The notes beneath the pieces are model-generated. The model was not told where the DNA came from, made no database searches, and saw only the letters and a list, made by a program, of their open reading frames with translations. This document shows positions 44,787-55,827 of a DNA stretch of 64,000 nt, one piece after another. How positions within the stretch are numbered: the stretch's first letter is position 1; each line of letters starts with the position of its first letter. The position numbers and the translations under genes are program-made. Source of the DNA: Bettongia penicillata ogilbyi (Eukaryota > Chordata > Mammalia > Diprotodontia > Potoroidae); the NCBI GenBank assembly GCA_023548195.1, contig JAJHZJ010000252.1:2797395-2861394 (forward strand), in the 5' to 3' direction.

Positions 44787-44863
44787 AAGAGTGTTAAACA
44801 TGCATTGCATGTGTTTTCATCAAAATTCTTCATTTGTGCTATTGTTACCGAAAAAGGAAAATA
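44787..44863. repeat. Inverted repeat, right arm
   Basis: Partner of 43,273-43,347. Outside the arms, similarity stops abruptly on both sides. Confidence 0.8.
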
Positions 44864-44883
44864 CCCGAGTTTAGCTAATACAG

Positions 44884-44908
44884 TACATACATACATACAT
44901 ACATACAA
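44884..44908. repeat. (TACA)n microsatellite
   Basis: Six tetranucleotide units. Confidence 0.9.
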
Positions 44909-45174
44909 TAAACTCAGGTCACATACGTTGTTTAATATGTTAACATTTCAACTTATGTGATTATATTGTACCCTACATCAACTGAGCTGGTGGCAGAATT
45001 ATTGCTTACATATATATGTATGAATATGTATATATGTAAAAGTAATTTTAGTTCACACTGAGTGTAGAAAATTCCAGCTCCAAGGAGAATTTTAGAGAAA
45101 AATTATCAGCAAAAGAAACCAAAAGGTGAAAATCACGCTGGTTTTCCAAACTGGAACCTGATTTTATCCCATTG

Positions 45175-45530
45175 AACTCTTCAGTCAGCAGCGGGTGAAC
45201 GATGAACTATTCACTTCATTGAGCACTGAGAGTGGGATGGTGGAGTGTAAAAGGAGAGGAGAGATCAAGGAACGGGAACAGGAAGATAAGCTTATTGAGA
45301 AGGACCATATTTTCATCAGAGCCTGGAGTAACAGAAAGAAAATATGGAAGCTCTTGGGAATGACCTCTATGGTCTCATTCAAGTATGAGGCAAGGTCCTC
45401 TGCTAAGAGGGGTGGTTATGGTGGCATGGAAAACTTGTGGAAAGAAGAGAAGGTTCAGAATATTCATTATGAGGAGTTCCATAGAGTCAATTGGAGAGAA
45501 ATAAATATTTGGCTGTGGTGAGAACCCAAT
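45175..45530 (-). mobile_element. L2 LINE, upstream coding part
   Basis: In reverse this reads like the L2 frame between endonuclease and reverse transcriptase ('DLASYLNETIEVIPKSF'-type segment near 45,330-45,385). It is likely the continuation of the 41.6-43.1 kb L2. Confidence 0.45.
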
Positions 45531-45559
45531 GAGATCTGACAATATACATTTACTTTTTA

Positions 45560-45878
45560 GCAGGCTCCCTCTAGTTCTGACCTACCTTTCTAGGATTATT
45601 ATGCATTATCCCCCTTCCCAAGCTCCTTGGTCCAGCCATACTGTCCCTCACACATCACATTCCATCTCTGTCCCTTTGCCCTGACTATCCCTTAAGCTTG
45701 GAATGTACTGCTTTCTCAACTCCCTGAATTAGGATTTCTACTTCCCTTTCAAACTTAGTTCGAATGCCACTTCTTACACCGGGCCTTTCCAGACACTCCC
45801 AACTTCTAGTTTCTCACTTCTTTTTATTTATTTCTTTTATTGTTGTATACATTTGTTTCCTTCAAAGAATGTAAGCTT
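45560..45878 (+). mobile_element. L2 LINE 3' region, left part
   Basis: 'tctgacctacctttctagga', 'aagcttggaatgtactgctt', then 'agaatgtaagctt' where the LDHA retrocopy begins. It resumes at 48,208. Confidence 0.75.
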
Positions 45879-48207
45879 TTTTTTTTCTAAAAGTCCGTTA
45901 TTTGTTGTTTATTCAATATTTAGGTATAGTATAGATGAGGTAATTGTTGAAGGGTGATGGGTGAACCCCAAAATACAGACAGTCCGGGTCGTGCTCGAAT
46001 TGAATTCGACTCAAGCCTTCTTAAAGCCAAAGGAAACAAAGTTTATTAAGGATTCACCTAATTGGGTTGCCTCTTAAGGAACCTAAGTATCTGTGACGCT
46101 TGCATTCATAGGCGGGCCAGATAGAATCCCAGCTAGACAGAGTCTGAGCTGGATTGCATCTGAGCGCCTTCGTAGAGGCAGGATGGAACTTAAATACAGA
46201 AAAGACCATAGGAGGGTTGGGGGGGTGGGGGTGGCCTGGTAGTCCAGGGTGATGGGAGGAGGGGCTTAGGAAGGGTCTTGAGGAGAAGTCCAAGGAGGGT
46301 CAAAGGCTGGAAATAGCTGGAGGCTATCAGGAGATATCAGACAATGGAGGGTTTGGGTGGGAAGCAGGTGGGGCAATCCAGAGATCTTGATGGTGGGGGC
46401 GCAGTATGGGAATGGATACAGATCTTGATGGCAGCCTGGGGAAATGGGGTTTTGATGGGATCTAGGGTGGGGAGTGCAAGAGACTTGAAATGATAATGAG
46501 AAGCCCCTGGGCTTCCTGACTGCCGGAACAAATGGGAAGATTAGATTTGAGTAAGAAAGGCCAGATTAAGGGGGAAGATTCAAGGCGAGCTCAAAGAGGC
46601 TCCCAGAGTCTGAACCCCATCAGTATGACACTTGAGGAATTGGTGCATTGTTGTACATATACAGATCTTTTTATATATATGGAAGTTTACAACTATTGAC
46701 ATATCTATCTATATGTATATAGGCAGACAAAATCAGGTCCTCCGGAAAAGTGATACATGGAGCTATGCTTTAGAGCCCTAATGGAGGGGAGCACAGGTAA
46801 TCAAGGCATCAATAAAGAATTACTACTGTATGGTGTTTTGTATCCAGGAGTGTTGTCTTCTGGACCTATGGGAGTCTGTAGCCCCGACGTACAGTGAAGG
46901 TCATTTACATATCTGTGGGGCTCTGCTTGACATTAACCACTGAGACTATAAAAGTCATATCCAGCATCATTGTAGTAACACTGTACGCTTCCCCATTTCT
47001 AACTTTAGGAAGGGCCTAGAATGTGTTCACACGTTTTACATTTCTGGGGTTCAATCACTAATTGAACAATTGTTCAGTCAGACGAAGGATTTGACCTATT
47101 TGAAAAGCACATCATATATAACCCCTTAAACACTGTCATGTTATCTTGATGGCAGCACATTCAAAGGTTTTAAAATTGCAGTTCCTTCTGAATTCCCCAA
47201 AGAGTATCTGCACTCTTCTTTAAATGGTTCTCCCACAGATTCATGTTTGCCTTCACCACATCTGAAATGTCATTCTGCCCCAAGACTTATGGGACACCCA
47301 GAAAGACATCCTTATGAATGCCATATAGGCCTTTAATCATGGAGGAAATTGGATACACTCTCCTAAGATTCTTCATAATGCTTTCTGCCAGATCTGCCAG
47401 ACAAGCCAATGGCCCAGGAAGTGTACCTTTCAGCTTGATCACCTCATAAGCACTTTCAACCACCTGTTTATGAATATCTTTCCAACTCTCAAAGGAGGAT
47501 GAGGATTCTTCAGAGACACACCAGCAAGATTCACACCACTCCACACAAGAGCTCCATGTTCCCCAAGGACCCATCCATGACAGCTTGAAGAATGGACACC
47601 AAATTTCTCCCCCATTAGGTAACAGAAATGAGCAGAATCCAGATTTCAACCACTTCCAATAACATGGTTTTTAGGAAAGCCACTTAGCTCCCAGGCCACA
47701 TATGTCAAAATATCCACTAGATTGGAAATAATAAGTAGCTTGTAATCAGGGCTGTATTTAACAATATTGGGAATGATAAATTTAAAGATACTCAGATTAT
47801 GCTGGACCAGATTAAGATGACTTTCTCCCCTCTGTTGAGGTGACCTAGCTGTAATAATGACTAGTTTTGTGTTGGTCGTCACACTGTAGTAGTCTTTGCC
47901 AGAAATAATCTTTGGCGTTTTGAGGAAAAGGCTGCCATGTTGGAGATCTATCATCTTTCCTTTTAGTTTGTCTTCTATTACATCAACCAGCCAAGTCCTT
48001 TGTTAAGATACTGATGGCACATTCCATGCCAACTGCACCAGATCAAGTGATCTTGTTCTGGGGAACGGAACTATTCTGGTCTTCCTGTAGGATATACAAA
48101 GTAAGCTGATCCTTGACAACTGATGCCATTTTGGGGGATATCTGGAAGGTATCGAGGTTCCGAAAGTTCTGAGTTAGATGTGAGGCTGCTGTTCCCTGAC
48201 TCGCACC
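45879..48207 (-). pseudogene. LDHA: LDHA processed pseudogene (full-length retrocopy)
   Basis: A retrocopy of L-lactate dehydrogenase A mRNA, the cytosolic glycolytic pyruvate/lactate enzyme. ATG at 48,129-48,127 (MASVVKDQL...VPQNKIT) and stop at 47,172-47,170 (...[13 protein letters not shown]). Intact blocks include [28 protein letters not shown] and VDILTYVAW. The exons run together with no introns. Lesions: about 6 nt lost plus TGA in the NAD-binding GxGxxG loop, a frameshifting deletion of about 14 nt after KDLA, TGA for Cys in the GCNLDSA block, SARFRYL changed to SAHFCYL, a deletion after the active-site GEHG, a further frameshift, and TAA for Cys after VFLGVP. 3'-UTR-like sequence follows to 46,623 and from 45,944 to an AATAAA (reverse, 45,908-45,913) and poly(A) (T run 45,877-45,886). 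TSD agaatg(t/g)aagctt at 45,866-45,878 and 48,208-48,220. A solo LTR interrupts the 3' UTR. Confidence 0.93.
45945..46622 (-). mobile_element. Solo ERV LTR (copy B), inside the LDHA 3' UTR
   Basis: 678 bp. On the minus strand it begins tgatgggg and ends cttcaaca, with AATAAA in reverse at 46,042-46,047. It is the same family as copy A at 23 kb, in opposite orientation. The immediate flanks (atac / ttac on the minus strand) suggest a 4-bp TSD with one mismatch. Contains a G-rich run near 46,217-46,234. No viral coding region is present. Confidence 0.82.
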
Positions 48208-48305
48208 AGAATGGAAGCTTCTTGGGAGAAGGGACGGTTTCATTTCTGTCTATGTCCCCAGTGGTTATTACAGGGTCAGGCACATTTTAGATGCTTAATA
48301 ATGCT
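48208..48305 (+). mobile_element. L2 LINE 3' end, right part
   Basis: 'aagcttcttgggagaaggga', 'gtctatgtccccagtggtta', 'ttttagatgcttaataatgc' continue the L2 broken at 45,878. Confidence 0.75.
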
Positions 48306-48309
48306 CATT

Positions 48310-48887
48310 GATGGATTAATTCTACCTCCACAGCTTCTCTTCTATCAGTCCCCTTCTCTCAATCCCTATAGTTTTTATTCTGTGACAGGATTGCATTTCC
48401 TCTTGCCTAGAGTACTGCAATAGTACACTATTATACTATTCATCCTCTATATAGATGCCAAATGTATTCCTAAAAAACAGATCTGATGATGTCAAACCTT
48501 CTCCACATCAAAAAATCTTCATCTGCTCCCATAGTGACTTTGAGAGAAAATATAAGATACCAGCTGGCATTTGACACTTTGCACTTTGGCTCCCATCCAC
48601 TTTTCCAGTCTTATTTCATGTTACTCTCCTGTAAGCATTGTCTGTGGTAGTCCAGTTGGTCTGCTTGCTGTTCCCTGGATGTATGTCGTCTGTCCCTTTT
48701 CTGGCTTTCATTGTGCTAGGGCTTTAAATACCCAGCTGAGTAGTGCCCCATTTCTGGAATTCACGCTCTCTTTGCCATACAACCTCTAGCTTCCTTTAAA
48801 GCATAACATGACTGCCAAGAAGGCTTCCTTGACTCAATTATTCATACTCTCTCCCCTTTGAAATTACTTTGTATTTTTCTACTTAGC
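48310..48887 (+). mobile_element. L2 LINE 3' region, left part
   Basis: 'acagatctgatgatgtcaaa', 'ttttccagtcttatttcatg', 'ttgctgttccctggatgtat', 'aagaaggcttccttgactca', forward L2. Confidence 0.7.
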
Positions 48888-49135
48888 GAGAGCCATGATA
48901 AAGTGCCATTCTTGGAGTCAGGAAGAGCTGGGTTCACATCCTGCTTCACACACTTAGTAGCTATGTGACCTTGGCCAGTTCAAACCTCTGAGAGCCTTAG
49001 TTTCTTCACTTATAAAATGGAAACAATCATGGGATGTACAATTAAGGTATAGTTTAAGGATTGATTGAAATGAGGTATCTAAGTGCTTTGCAATGCTGAA
49101 AGCGCTATACCAACATCAGCTATTACTGTTACTTA
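48888..49135 (+). mobile_element. MIR SINE inside L2
   Basis: 'gtcaggaagagctgggttca', 'ctatgtgaccttggccagtt', 'aagtgctttgcaatgctgaa'. Confidence 0.75.
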
Positions 49136-49255
49136 TGTGCACATTATTATATCATCTAAATGTGAGACACTGCTTTGTTTTTATTTTTGTACCCTCAGCA
49201 TCTAGCACATTGACTTTCACTTAGTAATTACTGAATAAAAATTTGTTGAGCAGTG
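49136..49255 (+). mobile_element. L2 LINE 3' end, right part
   Basis: 'cagcatctagcacattgac', 'ctgaataaaaatttgttgag', forward terminus. Confidence 0.65.
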
Positions 49256-49281
49256 AATGAATGAATGAATGAATGAATGAC
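49253..49281. repeat. (GAAT)n at the L2 3' end
   Basis: Six tetranucleotide units, the usual terminal repeat of L2. Confidence 0.9.
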
Positions 49282-49529
49282 TGGATTGAATGATGCTGAG
49301 TTTCACATAGTGGCGAGAGAAGGCAGTGGGGTGGGGGAGGAGAGACGATACAGTGTGAATGGGACCACTGTACTGGGGAAATAGTACCTAGTCGGAGTAT
49401 CCATAAAATCTGGACAAATGTGGCAAAGGCTCCTTTTTCCTGATCCTGTATCCAGGTTTGGGCTGCCCGAAGGGACAAATAGAAATTGGCCCATTCACCT
49501 TGTGCAGGAAACAAGGCAACATAAAAAAC
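49282..49529. other. No feature recognised
   Basis: Overlapping short minus-strand frames only. No domain or repeat is recognised. Confidence 0.4.
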
Positions 49530-49665
49530 AAATACAGGAGTCAGAAGACCTCGGTATGAATCTTAGCTCTATCACTTAGAGCTGTGTGACCCTGGGAAAG
49601 TCATTTAATCTCCCTGAGACTCAATTTACTCATCTACAAGAAAGGGACAAATGATATTTAATCTA
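49530..49665 (+). mobile_element. MIR SINE
   Basis: 'agctgtgtgaccctgggaaa', 'gactcaatttactcatctac'. Followed by about 500 bp unassigned. Confidence 0.6.
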
Positions 49666-50179
49666 TAAACCCTAAATGTAAACATGAGTTATTTCCACTG
49701 GTGAGAAATGACTTCCTTTACCCTCAAGTCTTTGTCTCATAGCATCACATTAAGACACAGCCTGAGTTTTGGAGATCAGTCTACCTTTTCTTTATTCTAC
49801 CCTCTTTCCATCAGGGCTAATATGTTTCTGGGCAGCTGCATTGGGGTGAAGTCTGTCTCTGGTAGTACCAGGTGGAGGAATTAACAGTTGAGTGGTTAAA
49901 GAATACCTTTGTTCTATAAGAGTTCAATTTTAAGATCTATAAAACATGCAGGATGCACAGATGTGCAGTGAAAAACTAAAAGTCAAAATGTACATTGGTT
50001 TATTAGACATCTGCAAACATAATATTAATAACACCTGTAGCTGCCAGTGCCGTTGCCAGCAGCCAATAGCAAATTTATGTTTCTTATTTTTCTATCAACA
50101 ATCTGGTCATTCATAAAAAGAACTACTTTTGCTATTCTGATTTTGTTAATAATTTAAGCAATCCAAATTTTAAAAATTT

Positions 50180-50296
50180 AGGAGTCAATCAGGGTTAAAT
50201 AACTTTTCCAGGGTCATATGGCTAATAGGTATCTAAGGCTAGATTTTTAACTCAGATCCTCCTGACTCTAAGGCCAGGTTTCTATCCAGTTAGCAA
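50180..50296 (-). mobile_element. SINE/MIR fragment
   Basis: 'ccagggtcatatggctaata', 'cagatcctcctgactctaag'. Confidence 0.6.
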
Positions 50297-50397
50297 TCCA
50301 AGTTTGACAGCTTGGTTACGGCATTAGTCCACTTTAACTAGAAGACAGCAGAAAGGGGAACAGTTTTATGGGGAAACTAAGTTAGATTGGCTATCAC

Positions 50398-50545
50398 CAT
50401 TATAGGATCGTAGAGTGATAGGTGCAGATTTCCAAGAGAGATCAGAGGTTATCTAGTCCAATTCCCTGATTTACAGATGGAAATAAAGCCCAAGGACAGA
50501 AGGGACACACTCATGGTCACACAGGTTCTAAGTAGTGATGGTTTT
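50398..50545 (-). mobile_element. MIR SINE
   Basis: 'gatcagaggttatctagtcc', 'ctgatttacagatggaaata', 'catggtcacacaggttctaa'. Confidence 0.65.
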
Positions 50546-50599
50546 ATTGATATCTCCCTGTCCCATTTTCCTTCTTTCCAAATGCCATCGAGACCAACC

Positions 50600-50825
50600 A
50601 TGATTCCCAGGGACTGGTGGTGAAGCATGTTACCCACTTCCTGACAGAGAGGTGATGGACTTAAGTTGCAAAATGAGACCCATTTTTGGACATTTGTTTT
50701 GCTTGATTATGCCTATGTATTTCAAGGGCTTTGTTTCTTTTTCTTATATTAGAAAGGGGCAGATGAGATGAAAAGAAAAATAAGTGCTTGTTAATTTTTA
50801 AAAATTAGTTAAAAAGAAAATAAAA
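50600..50825 (+). mobile_element. Unnamed retroposon, copy 1
   Basis: 'acccacttcctgacagagag', 'gatggacttaagttgcaaaa', 'gcttgattatgcctatgtat', 'ataagtgcttgttaattttt', A-rich end. It matches 51,090-51,300 in the same order and orientation. I recognise the pattern as recurring in marsupials but cannot name it. Confidence 0.55.
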
Positions 50826-50892
50826 TACGATAAAATACCACTCAAGTAAACCATGATTATTGGGGAAAAGGAGGGAGGGAAGGGAAAAAGCA

Positions 50893-51088
50893 TTATTAAA
50901 TGCCTATATAGATTTTATTTTAATTAATCTTCATAATAACCCTGTGAGGTGTGTGCTGTTATGATCCTCATTGTGCAGTTGAAGAGACTGAGGCAGATGA
51001 AGTTAACAACTTACCCAGAGTGGCCCTTGAGGCTGGATTTTAATTCATATTTTCCTGACTCCAAGCCCATCCCTCTATTTGCTGCCCC
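50893..51088 (-). mobile_element. MIR-type SINE
   Basis: 'cataataaccctgtgaggtg', 'gttgaagagactgaggcaga', 'tgctgcccca'. Confidence 0.65.
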
Positions 51089-51089
51089 A

Positions 51090-51300
51090 GGGATGAAGAA
51101 CACTACCCACTTCCTGAAAGAGAGAGATTCAAGATGCAAAGGAGAAAAACATTTTTGGATATCGACAATTGGGGAATTTATTTTGCCTGACCACGCATAT
51201 TTGTTGGGACTTTCTTTTTAATTGGAGGTAGTGGGGGACAGGAGGAGGTGGGGTGAAAAGAAAATAAATGCTTATTTATTGAAAATAAAATTTAAATTCT
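51090..51300 (+). mobile_element. Unnamed retroposon, copy 2
   Basis: 'acccacttcctgaaagagag', 'agattcaagatgcaaaggag', 'gcctgaccacgcatatttgt', 'aataaatgcttatttattga', the partner of copy 1. Confidence 0.55.
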
Positions 51301-51914
51301 TTAAAAATGCTATAGAAAATATGATTTCTAGTTGCACACTGTTAATTTTCTTGACACTCACCTGTCCATTATCTTTTCCATGCTACTGGACCACCAGACT
51401 TCCAGAGGTCTGGGATTAAGCTGAGGAGTCTCCTTGACCTCTTCCTAGACCACTGGAGCTAAATGTCTTGTTCACTTTAAGGAGCCTACATACCATCAAA
51501 GAATTATGAAATTCAGAAATGCTTTCTCTAGACAAGAATTTTAATTGTTTGTTCTGCAGGAAGAGAGTTAGAACTCAGAGGAAGTTAATACATCTTCTCA
51601 CCCTGGGGCCTGGATGTCTAGAATTTTTGTACCAGACTATCAGGCCATGCTTCTAGCAGTGTACCCCAGCCATCTTTTTGGCATCTACCTGGTCACTACA
51701 AGCTACCCACACACTGCCCTCCCGCCTCCTACCAATCTCTTGATCTTGGTTACCGATGACTAGAACTGTTATCATGTCAATCCTACTGTTGTTTCTGGAA
51801 AAGGTAGATCAATTGACTCTACCATGGCTCTAGTGACTTCCTAGACAAAAACACCTTCTCTGACCACTCTCCTGTATGAGTTTTCCCCCTCTAATGGAAC
51901 ATAAGCTTTTCTAA
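51301..51914. other. Mostly unassigned
   Basis: Positions 51,825-51,914 may be an L2-like tail ('ctaatggaacataagctttt'). Nothing else is recognised. Confidence 0.35.
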
Positions 51915-52105
51915 TGATAAGATAAATGCAAATCAAAACAACCTTGAGGTTTTACTTCACAATCTGCCAATTGTCAAGGATGACTAAAAATAGTTTATAT
52001 TGGAGGGTGTGTGAGATGATAGGCCGTCTAATACATTGTTGGTGGAACTGGGAAATGGTACAACCATTTTGAAAAGCAATTTGGAATTATGCAACTAAGG
52101 TGAGT
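51915..52105 (+). mobile_element. L1, left part of a split copy
   Basis: 'aatgcaaatcaaaacaacct', 'acattgttggtggaactggg', 'gaaaagcaatttggaattat', forward ORF2 3' region. Confidence 0.75.
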
Positions 52106-52109
52106 GATA

Positions 52110-52840
52110 TATCACTAAATATTTTGATTTGGATAATTTTTAATGTAACTATAGATAGCTTTGATTTTTTTTCATCTGAAAATTGCCTGTCATGTTTTCT
52201 GATCATTTATCATTTGGGGAATGACTTGTATTCTAATAAATTTGAGTCAGTTCTCTATATATTTAAGAAATGAGGCTTTTATCAGAGATACTTGCTGTAA
52301 AAATTGTTTCCCAGCTCTCTGGTTTTTTTTTCTAATCTTGGTTGTATTTGTTTTGTTTGTGCAAAACCTTTTTTAATTTAATATAATTAAAATTATTCAT
52401 TTATATCTCATAATGCTTTCTGCCTGGTCATCGACTAGTGCTCATTTAGATTTTGATTATAAATTTTTTCTTTTTCCATAGATCTGACAGGTAAACTATT
52501 CCTTGGTCTCTTAATTTGCTTATGGTATCACCCTTTATGTCTAATTCATGTACCCATTTTTATCATATCTTGGTATATGGTGTAAGAGGTTGGTCTATAT
52601 CTTTTCTGCCATACTGTTTTCCAATTTTCCCAACAGTTTTGTCAAATAGTGAATTCTTATCCCAGAAGCTGGGGTCTTTGGGTTTATCAAATACTACTAT
52701 GGGTTTTCTATACCTAATCTATTTCACTGATCTATTTCTTAGCCAGTATCAGATAGTTTTGATGATTGCTGCTTTATGGTGTAATTTGAGATCTATTACA
52801 GCTAGGCTACCTTCCTCATCCAAATCTTTTCAACTGGAGA
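52110..52840 (-). mobile_element. L1 fragment, opposite orientation
   Basis: 'tttggggaatgacttgtatt', 'cttttatcagagatacttgc', 'ggggtctttgggtttatcaa', 'ctgctttatggtgtaatttg'. The forward frame at 52,516-52,917 is antisense noise. Confidence 0.8.
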
Positions 52841-52844
52841 CTCT

Positions 52845-53340
52845 ATTACTGGGCTTAGAGGACAAAAAAGCCATCTATAAGAAGAAAGTTCTCATATGCA
52901 CCAGAATTTTTTTATGACAGCATAATAGATGCTCATTGATTGGGAGAGTGGCTAAGCAAATTGTGGTACATGCCTAATAGAATATTACTGTGCTCTAAGG
53001 AAGATATGTGTGATAAATATGGAGAATCATGGAAAGATCTACATAAACTAATGAAGAATGCAGTAAACAGGACCAAGAAAACAATATATACAATAGTTAA
53101 AACAATGTAAATGGAAAGAAGACTCAAGTACCAGAAAAACCAAAAGTGAATCACAACAAAACTGTAAAGATCACTCATGATTTGAATGAAAGTATACAAA
53201 AAGACATGACGAACCTCCCTTTGGTGGAGGTGGGAGGTCCACAGGTGGTACACATGGCACACGTTTTTGGACTTTTTCAACGTATCAATCAGTTGTGCTG
53301 AAATTTCCCACCTCCTCCTTTAAAGAAAAAGAAAACCCAG
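52845..53340 (+). mobile_element. L1, right part
   Basis: 'attgattgggagagtggcta', 'aatagaatattactgtgctc', 'ggaaagatctacataaacta' continue the left part. Confidence 0.7.
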
Positions 53341-53532
53341 TTTCCTATATGAGATGTTTCCCTAGGATAAGAAGAATACAAAAAAAAAATCAATTAAAAC
53401 TTATTTTTAAAAGAATGTAATCTCCAGTAGGGTAGGGAAGTCTCCCCTGGGGTTTCAACTCTTGATCATGTTACTCATTCCATTGATTTCTCTTCATCAG
53501 CTTCCCATTCTCCATGTCTTTGTCATGGAGGG

Positions 53533-53705
53533 CTAGCAGCATGGTATTATTGAACAAACATTGACTAGAGAGTCATAAGATTCTACTTCTAGTCCCAAGT
53601 CTGCTATTGGGGACCTGAATCCCAGGTCAGTCTACCACATGCTGGCTGTGGAAGCCTGGGCAAGTCATTTAATTTCTCAGTGCCTGAGGCAACTCTCTAA
53701 GACCT
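53533..53705 (+). mobile_element. MIR-type SINE
   Basis: 'agcatggtattattgaacaa', 'gcctgggcaagtcatttaat'. Confidence 0.55.
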
Positions 53706-54663
53706 CTGGTGACTTAGTTTCCTGACCTTTAGATGCTCACAAGGTAGAAGGCTAATCCGATAATCTTTCACCCAAACCGAAAAAGAATAAAGGCTTGGAT
53801 GAAGGACAGACATAATGTCATATATCAGTCTGGGTGGAGAGAAACTTGGACCCTCTCCACCCAGAGACTTATAGTTTGTCTTCCTCATTTGGACTGGTCA
53901 AGCAGGTTCTTAGCTAGAATGCTTAGAAGTAAGCATTCTCACTTCTGGCTCAACAGGCAATCAGAAGGCTTCTCATTGTGGTAAGGAGATGGGCAACAAT
54001 GCTTGGACTTGCTCCAGAGTCCACGTGGAGACTGTATTGAGGAGAGCACATTGAATGTGCTCTTTAGGGCTGGTAGTGTTCAGTCCTTGGTTATGCGCAG
54101 AATCCATTTTCTGGCAGAGATCACAACTCTCTCTATGGGTTGCTGAATGTATTTGTGAGTTATGATGACCAAAATATTCATTAACCAATGGCCAACCCGG
54201 TATTGAGCTTCTCCAAATTTAACCAACTGAATCTTCAGATGAAAGAGCTTTGATGCATCCAGATTTGAAACCTTTCTGTCTTGTATGAATCTTCCAGGGC
54301 TTACATATCAGTGATGCAGCCTTTGAAGACCTATGGTCACCTCTATACTTGGATTATACCTTGGAGGGGGGTTTAGTAGATGTGAGGACGTGATGATGTA
54401 ACAAACTGAAAAGCTTTACAGAGAAATACATGAATGTGAAGCATTCAAAATGTTAATGATGTTTGATAATATCACTAAGACAGGGAACAATGGGAAGTGT
54501 TTTGGTTCCTTGAATCAGACAAATTCACTGCTCTAGCTTTCCCTAATATATGGTGATGAAATATATGGAATTTTGAAACTGATCAAGTAGGAAGCAGTTT
54601 TTCTGTACCTGGCAAGTTTTACAGTTATGACATTAGAATATTCCATTTCTTCTCTTTGCATTT
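53706..54663. other. No feature recognised
   Basis: About 950 bp with no repeat I can name and no convincing coding frame. Confidence 0.4.
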
Positions 54664-55200
54664 TGTGGTCGCCTTATCTATGGATTAGGATCCCCCAAAG
54701 CCTTGTGGACTCACACAAATCAGGTTTATTTCTGGGGGAGGGATAACTCAAAGGAGTCCCACTGTCTCTGACTCCATCTGGAGTTTATTCAAAAAGTCTC
54801 TAAATATAGTTTAACTATAGCTAGTGCCTGGGTTTCCCCAGGGTGAGTAAAAAGGTTCCCAGTTCCCACAGAAGTATTCAAGTTAATAAATACATAATGG
54901 GTAGAACAGAAGAAGACACAAAGGATTTTCAAGAGTTCATAAACAGGTAAGGAAAACATTCAAAAGATTTACAGGAGTTCACAAGCAGATGAAAAGAATG
55001 GAAATTGCCCATAAACTCTGCCCAAAAGACAATCACATCTTGGGACTACTAGATGAGCAACACTGCTTTGCACAAGACCTGCACTGACTGAATTGCAATG
55101 CAAGGAGAAAGTCCTATCCATGTGCCTTACTTCCCTAAGTTAAGGGTCCCCTTAACTGTCTCTTCAATCAATGGACCCATGCTCCTTTTCTTCAGAAGGA
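54664..55200 (-). mobile_element. Possible ERV LTR
   Basis: On the minus strand there is an AATAAA followed by 'cctgatttgtgtgagtccac' and a short U5-like tail ending '...gcgaccaca'. Low CpG and the general layout suggest an LTR, but I find no second copy and no certain 5' end. Confidence 0.35.
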
Positions 55201-55827
55201 TTGGTGCTTGGGAAATCCTCCCTTTGGGGATACAGGGTTAGAATTTGGGATGTCATATATACAGGTGACTGGGGTTCAGGAACATCAGAGCTCCTCTGCA
55301 GGTCGAGTACATACATACGTCTGCCTTAGTCACGTGCTTTTACAAACATCTATCAGTGTCCCAGCTGTTGTTACCTCTTGGCTAGGAAAGTCCACTGTCA
55401 AGCACTCTTTCGTCAAGCTGCCTGCAAATAGATGTCTACCTGTTCTACAAATCACCATTACATATTTCTGGAGGGGTAGAAAGGGAGCAACTTTCTCTGT
55501 CTCCCAATTCCCCAAGAAAGATAAAAATAAAAAAAGAAAAATGAAAAGAGAAAAATCTGCCATTTTCCTTTGCAGGCTGGTACACAGAGAAAATTTTTTC
55601 AAAAACAATGTGGTTCTGAGTCTCAGACAACCAAGAATCTTGGAGATAGATCTAGTCACTGAAAAACAAGCAGTAATTGTCTTCTAAGCAAGGTGTCAAT
55701 GACTATGTCTACGTTCTTCCTGGTGAGGTGCAGTACTCACCCCCCAAAAAGCTCCTGTTCCAGAAACTCAACAAATTTATCTGAGCTTTCACTGATAAAT
55801 GTGCTTATATGTGCATAATTATTTACT
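55201..55827. other. Open stretch, not recognised
   Basis: A 159-codon forward frame (55,208-55,687) begins with TTG and shows a Lys-rich run but no known domain. It is probably chance. Confidence 0.35.

Noticed and set aside
47170..48129. A functional LDH gene
   Set aside because: Intronless, with multiple stops, frameshifts and lost catalytic residues, and flanked by a TSD and poly(A).
52516..52917. 133-codon forward frame
   Set aside because: Antisense to an L1 fragment.
55208..55687. 159-codon forward frame
   Set aside because: Begins with TTG, no recognisable domain, no nearby promoter or splice context that I trust.
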